57,148 nucleotides of DNA from Paenibacillus sp. YN15 (GTDB lineage: Bacteria > Bacillota > Bacilli > Paenibacillales > NBRC-103111): contig NZ_QMFA01000025.1 of the NCBI RefSeq assembly GCF_003285005.1, forward strand, positions 1-57,148, read 5' to 3'. A model generated the notes under the pieces. That model worked only from the letters and a program-made list of their open reading frames with translations, was not told the origin of the DNA and did not search any database. The position numbers were made by a program, and so were the translations under genes. The stretch's first letter is position 1. The number at the start of each line of letters is the position of its first letter. This document shows positions 54,101-57,148 of this stretch, one piece after another.

Positions 54101-54898
54101 ATGAACATTAAGCTGAACCTGTTTCCCGAAGGTCGATTGAAAGCGTTGACATTAAGCTATGATGACGGACGCATCCATGACCGCCGGCTGGTGGAGATTA
54201 TGAACCGGCACGGGATTAAAGGAACCTTTCATTTGAATTCGGGATTTTTCGGGAGAGAGGGTTACATTACGGAGCAGGAAATCACGAGCCTGTTCGAGGG
54301 TCACGAGGTATCCGCCCATACCACCACCCATCCGTTTCTGGAGATGACTCCCACGGAAGGCATCGCCACACAGCTGCTGGAGGATCGGCGGAAGCTGGAG
54401 GAGCTGTGCGGCTATCCGGTCAGGGGCATGTCCTATCCCTTCGGCACCTACGACAGCCGTGTGCTGGCTTCCCTTCCTGCCTTGGGCATCGAATATTCCC
54501 GCACGACCCAGAGCCATGGCGGGTTCCATCTGCCCGCCAACTGGCTGGAATGGCATCCCACCTGCCATCATCGGGACATGCTGGCCAAGGGTGAGGAGTT
54601 CCTGGGGCTTGTGCCGCGCCACGCCCGGATGCAGCTGTTTTATCTGTGGGGCCACAGCTATGAGTTCGAGAATAACAATAACTGGGAGGACATGGAGAAG
54701 TTCTGCGCCATGATCGGCCAACGCGGCGATATCTGGTATGCCACCAATATTGAGGTGCTGGATTATATCCAGGCGGTGAAGAGCCTGCGGTTCTCCGTGG
54801 ATCAGACCCGGGTATACAACCCTGCGGCGACGGACGTCTGGATTACCGCCGGTGACAGCAGCGTCAAGGTTCCCGCCGGCCAGCATGTGACGCTGTAA
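54101..54898 (+). CDS. Polysaccharide deacetylase family protein (NodB fold)
   Basis: This 265-residue protein has no signal peptide. The NodB domain spans about 12-235: 'TLSYDDGRIHD' gives the catalytic and metal Asp21/Asp22, and 'HEVSAHTTTHP' gives the metal-binding His73 and His77. 'MSYPFGTYD' and 'LYFLWGHSYEFE'-like motifs follow. CE4-type enzymes remove N- or O-acetyl groups. The absence of export and the 'LWGHSYEFENNNNW' motif resemble a cytoplasmic subgroup often found with carbohydrate genes. A GGGGAGAAG lies before the start. The substrate is unknown. It may be co-transcribed with the regulator downstream, though a TATAAT lies between them. Confidence 0.85.
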   Translation: MNIKLNLFPEGRLKALTLSYDDGRIHDRRLVEIMNRHGIKGTFHLNSGFFGREGYITEQEITSLFEGHEVSAHTTTHPFLEMTPTEGIATQLLEDRRKLEELCGYPVRGMSYPFGTYDSRVLASLPALGIEYSRTTQSHGGFHLPANWLEWHPTCHHRDMLAKGEEFLGLVPRHARMQLFYLWGHSYEFENNNNWEDMEKFCAMIGQRGDIWYATNIEVLDYIQAVKSLRFSVDQTRVYNPAATDVWITAGDSSVKVPAGQHVTL

Positions 54899-54976
54899 GC
54901 AGCGGTTTGGATGAGTGCTTTGGCCTCCGGCGGATGCGGATGAAACAGACCGTATGCACGCCCAAACTCCAGCGTG

Positions 54977-54982
54977 TATAAT
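54977..54982 (+). promoter_or_regulatory. -10 element of GntR gene
   Basis: A perfect TATAAT lies 40 nt before the start of the GntR regulator; no strong -35 is seen. Confidence 0.35.
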
Positions 54983-55022
54983 GGAGAGTATCGCGCAAGA
55001 CGTCAAGAGGAGTGCACCCATC

Positions 55023-55709
55023 ATGATGAAAATTTCCCCCAAGCTGCCCGGCGAAAACAACAAGGATTATTCCTATCGGGTCATTAAAGAAAATATAATG
55101 TCCTTGACCCTCCATCCGGGACAGGCCATCAGCGAAATTGATCTGGCCGCCGCTTTGGATATTTCCCGCACTCCCGTCCGGGAGGTGCTGGCGATGCTGA
55201 AGGAGGAGCATTTGGTAGAGGTGTACCCGCAGGTGGGCACCTATGTTTCGAAGATTAATCTGCAGCTGATTGAGGAGGCGGCTTTTATGCGCTTCACCTT
55301 GGAGAGGGAAGTGCTGAGGCTGGCTTGCGCTTCTTTTCCGGAGGAGGAGCTGCTGGAATTAAAAAAGAACACTGCGCTCCAAAAGCTGCTGATGGGCCAA
55401 AAGGGAAAGGCGCAGGAATTCCACAAGCTGGACACGGAATTCCATCACATTATTTTCCGGGGCAACAAGAAGGAGAATGTGTGGACCTCCATTACCCGGC
55501 TCAGCACCCATTACAACCGGATTCGGCTTCTGTCGGAAATGGAGCGCAGCTACGATGAGACCATCTGGCAGCATCTGCGGATTGTGGAGGTCATCGAGAA
55601 CAAGGAGATTGAAAATGCAGAGAGGATGTATCAGGAGCATATTCTCTGGCCCATGAAAAACTGGGAGGCCCTGTATCGTCCGGACAGTCCGTACGCCTCG
55701 TATTTTTAA
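55023..55709 (+). CDS. GntR-family regulator, FCD (FadR/UxuR-like) subgroup
   Basis: This 228-residue repressor-type protein has an N-terminal winged helix-turn-helix ('ISEIDLAAALDISRTPVREVLAMLKEEHLVEVYPQVGTYVS', about 38-80) and an all-helical FCD ligand-binding domain (about 90-215), where 'DTEFHHIIF' and 'HLRIVEVIENKEIENAERMYQEHI' supply the metal-binding His and Asp. Members often respond to uronates or other sugar acids, which would fit the neighbouring cluster, but this is inference. AAGAGGAG lies 10 nt before ATG 55023. A terminator follows. Confidence 0.88.
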   Translation: MMKISPKLPGENNKDYSYRVIKENIMSLTLHPGQAISEIDLAAALDISRTPVREVLAMLKEEHLVEVYPQVGTYVSKINLQLIEEAAFMRFTLEREVLRLACASFPEEELLELKKNTALQKLLMGQKGKAQEFHKLDTEFHHIIFRGNKKENVWTSITRLSTHYNRIRLLSEMERSYDETIWQHLRIVEVIENKEIENAERMYQEHILWPMKNWEALYRPDSPYASYF

Positions 55710-55721
55710 AGCTTCCATGCC

Positions 55722-55760
55722 AAAAGCCGCCGTATCCTCTTGGGGAAACAGCGGCTCTTT
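55722..55760 (+). terminator. Rho-independent terminator of GntR gene
   Basis: AAAGCCGC pairs with GCGGCTCTT around a loop of about 20 nt; a short T-run follows. Confidence 0.55.
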
Positions 55761-55879
55761 ATCATCAAAGCTGAGAAGACTCCGTCCTCTCCAGGGCGGA
55801 GATGAATCAGCGGTTTTCTGGATTGTTGCGAACATATGTGCTATGCTATGAAAAAAGCCCACGAAGGGATGAAGTGCGC

Positions 55880-56968
55880 ATGATCGTGCATCAAGCGTAC
55901 AAGTATCGCATCTACCCGAATGCAGACCAACAGCAGCTCATAAGACGTATGTTCGGTTGCTGTCGGTTTGTGTTCAACCATTTCCTGGCGAAATGGAACA
56001 GCACGTATTCGGAAACAGGGAAAGGGTTGTCGTACCATTCGTGTGCGACTGCGCTTCCCGCCCTGAAAACGGAGTATGAGTGGTTAAAAGAAGTCGATAG
56101 CATCGCTTTGCAATCCAGCGTTCGGCATGTGGCGGACAGTTTTGGGCGGTTTTTCGGGAAACAAACCGACGCCCCCCGTTTCAAGAGCCGCAAACATCCC
56201 GTACAGAGCTACACGACCCGATCCACGAACGGCAATATCGCGATGGAAGGCTCCAAGCTGAAACTCCCGAAGCTTGGATGGATGCGGTTTGCCCACTCCC
56301 GCAAGCTGGAGGGACGCATCTTGTCAGCTACAGTGCGTCAACAGGCCAGTGGCAAGTTCTTCGTCTCGCTTGTTGCCGAGGTGGAGAAGCTTCCGCTTCC
56401 GACCATTGAGCTGCATATCGGCATGGATCTGGGGCTGACCGAATACGCCGTATGCTCGAACGGGGAACGGATTGCGAATCCGCGGGTGTACCGCAAGCAC
56501 GAAGAGAAGCTGGCACGGGCAAACCGGCGGATGGCCCGTCGCACCCCAGGTGGGGCGAACCATAAGAAGGCCAAACGACAAGTGGCGCGAATCCATGAAC
56601 ACATCGCGAATACTCGACATGACTTTCTCCACAAGCTGACGACGAAGCTGATTCGTGAAAACCAAACGATCAGCATCGAACATCTGAGTGTGGTGAACAT
56701 GATCCGGAATCCGAAGCTGTCGAAATCCATCGCGGATGCATCATGGGGCGAATTTGTCCGTCAGCTCACGTACAAGGCTTCCTGGTACGGCCGAACGCTT
56801 CGGGTGGCGGACCGGTTTGAACCGACCAGTCACCACTGTCATGTATGTGGCACGGTCCATCCTGAGGTGAAGAATCTATCGATCCGGGAATGGACATGTT
56901 CGACCTGTGGAACCGCTCATGATCGAGATGAGAACGCGGCCCATAATATCAAGAGCGCCGCCATCTAG
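55880..56968 (+). CDS. tnpB: TnpB RNA-guided nuclease, IS200/IS605 family (IS1341-like)
   Basis: This 362-residue protein is full length. The start at 55880 gives the standard N-terminus MIVHQAYKYRIYPN; the open frame extends further upstream but without family sequence. The RuvC catalytic triad is intact: Asp183 (GMDLGLTEYAV), Glu267 (SIEHLSV) and Asp350 (DRDENAAHNI). The zinc finger has Cys320, Cys323, Cys340 and Cys343. TnpB cuts DNA at sites matching its omega RNA guide and favours retention of the element. No TnpA tyrosine transposase is present, so this copy would need one in trans to move. A hairpin upstream (CTCCGTCCT/AGGGCGGAG, 55780-55801) may be the left end. Confidence 0.93.
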   Translation: MIVHQAYKYRIYPNADQQQLIRRMFGCCRFVFNHFLAKWNSTYSETGKGLSYHSCATALPALKTEYEWLKEVDSIALQSSVRHVADSFGRFFGKQTDAPRFKSRKHPVQSYTTRSTNGNIAMEGSKLKLPKLGWMRFAHSRKLEGRILSATVRQQASGKFFVSLVAEVEKLPLPTIELHIGMDLGLTEYAVCSNGERIANPRVYRKHEEKLARANRRMARRTPGGANHKKAKRQVARIHEHIANTRHDFLHKLTTKLIRENQTISIEHLSVVNMIRNPKLSKSIADASWGEFVRQLTYKASWYGRTLRVADRFEPTSHHCHVCGTVHPEVKNLSIREWTCSTCGTAHDRDENAAHNIKSAAI

Positions 56969-57085
56969 CAGCGCCCTACCTTGAACTGCGGGAACCGCAG
57001 GGATCGCTTGCTAAGAAAGAGGAGAGTCCTCCTCTGTTCGCAAGAATCCCCCACTTCAAGTGCAGCTAAGTGGGGGAGAGTTCAA
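56969..57085 (+). ncRNA. Candidate TnpB omega RNA scaffold and element right end
   Basis: Directly after tnpB come hairpins CTGCGG/CCGCAG (56986-57000), AGAGGA/TCCTCT (57018-57035) and CCCCCACTT/AAGTGGGGG (57048-57076), then AGAGTTCAA. This hairpin series ending in GTTCA is the usual 3' end of an omega RNA. The guide would be the next 16-20 nt outside the element, from about 57083. Confidence 0.7.
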
Positions 57086-57097
57086 TTGATCATGCTG

Positions 57098-57148
57098 TCA
57101 GTGAAGCTGAAGCTTCCATTGTTCAATCTGCTCCGGGGTAAAGCCGGT
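57098..57148 (-). CDS. C-terminal fragment of a gene cut by the window edge
   Basis: On the minus strand the frame reads TGFTPEQIEQWKLQLH and then a stop. The residue mix looks like a real protein end, but 16 residues cannot prove it. It would run into the TnpB element convergently. Confidence 0.25.
   Translation of the reverse strand, partial: TGFTPEQIEQWKLQLH

Overview
The window looks like chromosomal DNA of a Paenibacillus-type Firmicute. Supporting signs are strong AAGGAGG-type ribosome binding sites, GC-rich coding, two S-layer-homology (SLH) surface proteins, many CUT1 (LplB/YtcP-type) sugar permeases without an ATPase, very large membrane-anchored AraC regulators, and dispersed palindromic intergenic repeats. 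No rRNA, tRNA or CRISPR array was seen. Family names are from reading the translations by eye; no searches were run.

Most of the window (about 0.16-49.6 kb) is a plant cell-wall saccharide cluster, most plausibly for pectin/rhamnogalacturonan. Module A (161-6364) is AraC sensor, solute-binding lipoprotein, permease, permease, followed by a large GH2-type enzyme. Next come, on the minus strand, an SLH-anchored PL9 pectate lyase and a cysteine-less formylglycine-enzyme-like protein (9907-13005). Module C (13350-19346) is permease, permease, lipoprotein, then a second type of AraC sensor. A SpoVB/MurJ-type flippase lies on the minus strand (19459-21015). A YesM/YesN-type two-component system (21310-24695) precedes module D (25034-33460): permease, permease, lipoprotein, a GH105 enzyme with an extra N-terminal region, and an 850-residue protein of unknown function. 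A broken, chimeric remnant follows (33503-34241). Module B (34891-42684) is lipoprotein, permease, permease, AraC sensor and an extra lipoprotein, and looks like a rearranged duplicate of module A. A 1715-residue SLH-anchored beta-helix protein and a compact GH105 hydrolase close the cluster.

The implied flow is as follows. SLH-anchored lyase and beta-helix proteins cut polymer at the cell surface. Four lipoprotein/permease systems import oligosaccharides, powered by an ATPase encoded elsewhere. GH105 and GH2 enzymes finish unsaturated or galactosidic oligomers in the cytoplasm. The AraC sensors and the two-component system switch modules on. Two different short motifs recur upstream of different gene sets and may be the operators of the two AraC types.

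From 50 kb on the content is ordinary: alanine dehydrogenase with a convergent PucR-family (AdeR-like) regulator, a small membrane protein, a polysaccharide deacetylase, a GntR/FCD regulator and a lone IS605-type TnpB with a candidate guide-RNA end. The first 70 bases resemble the end of another such element.
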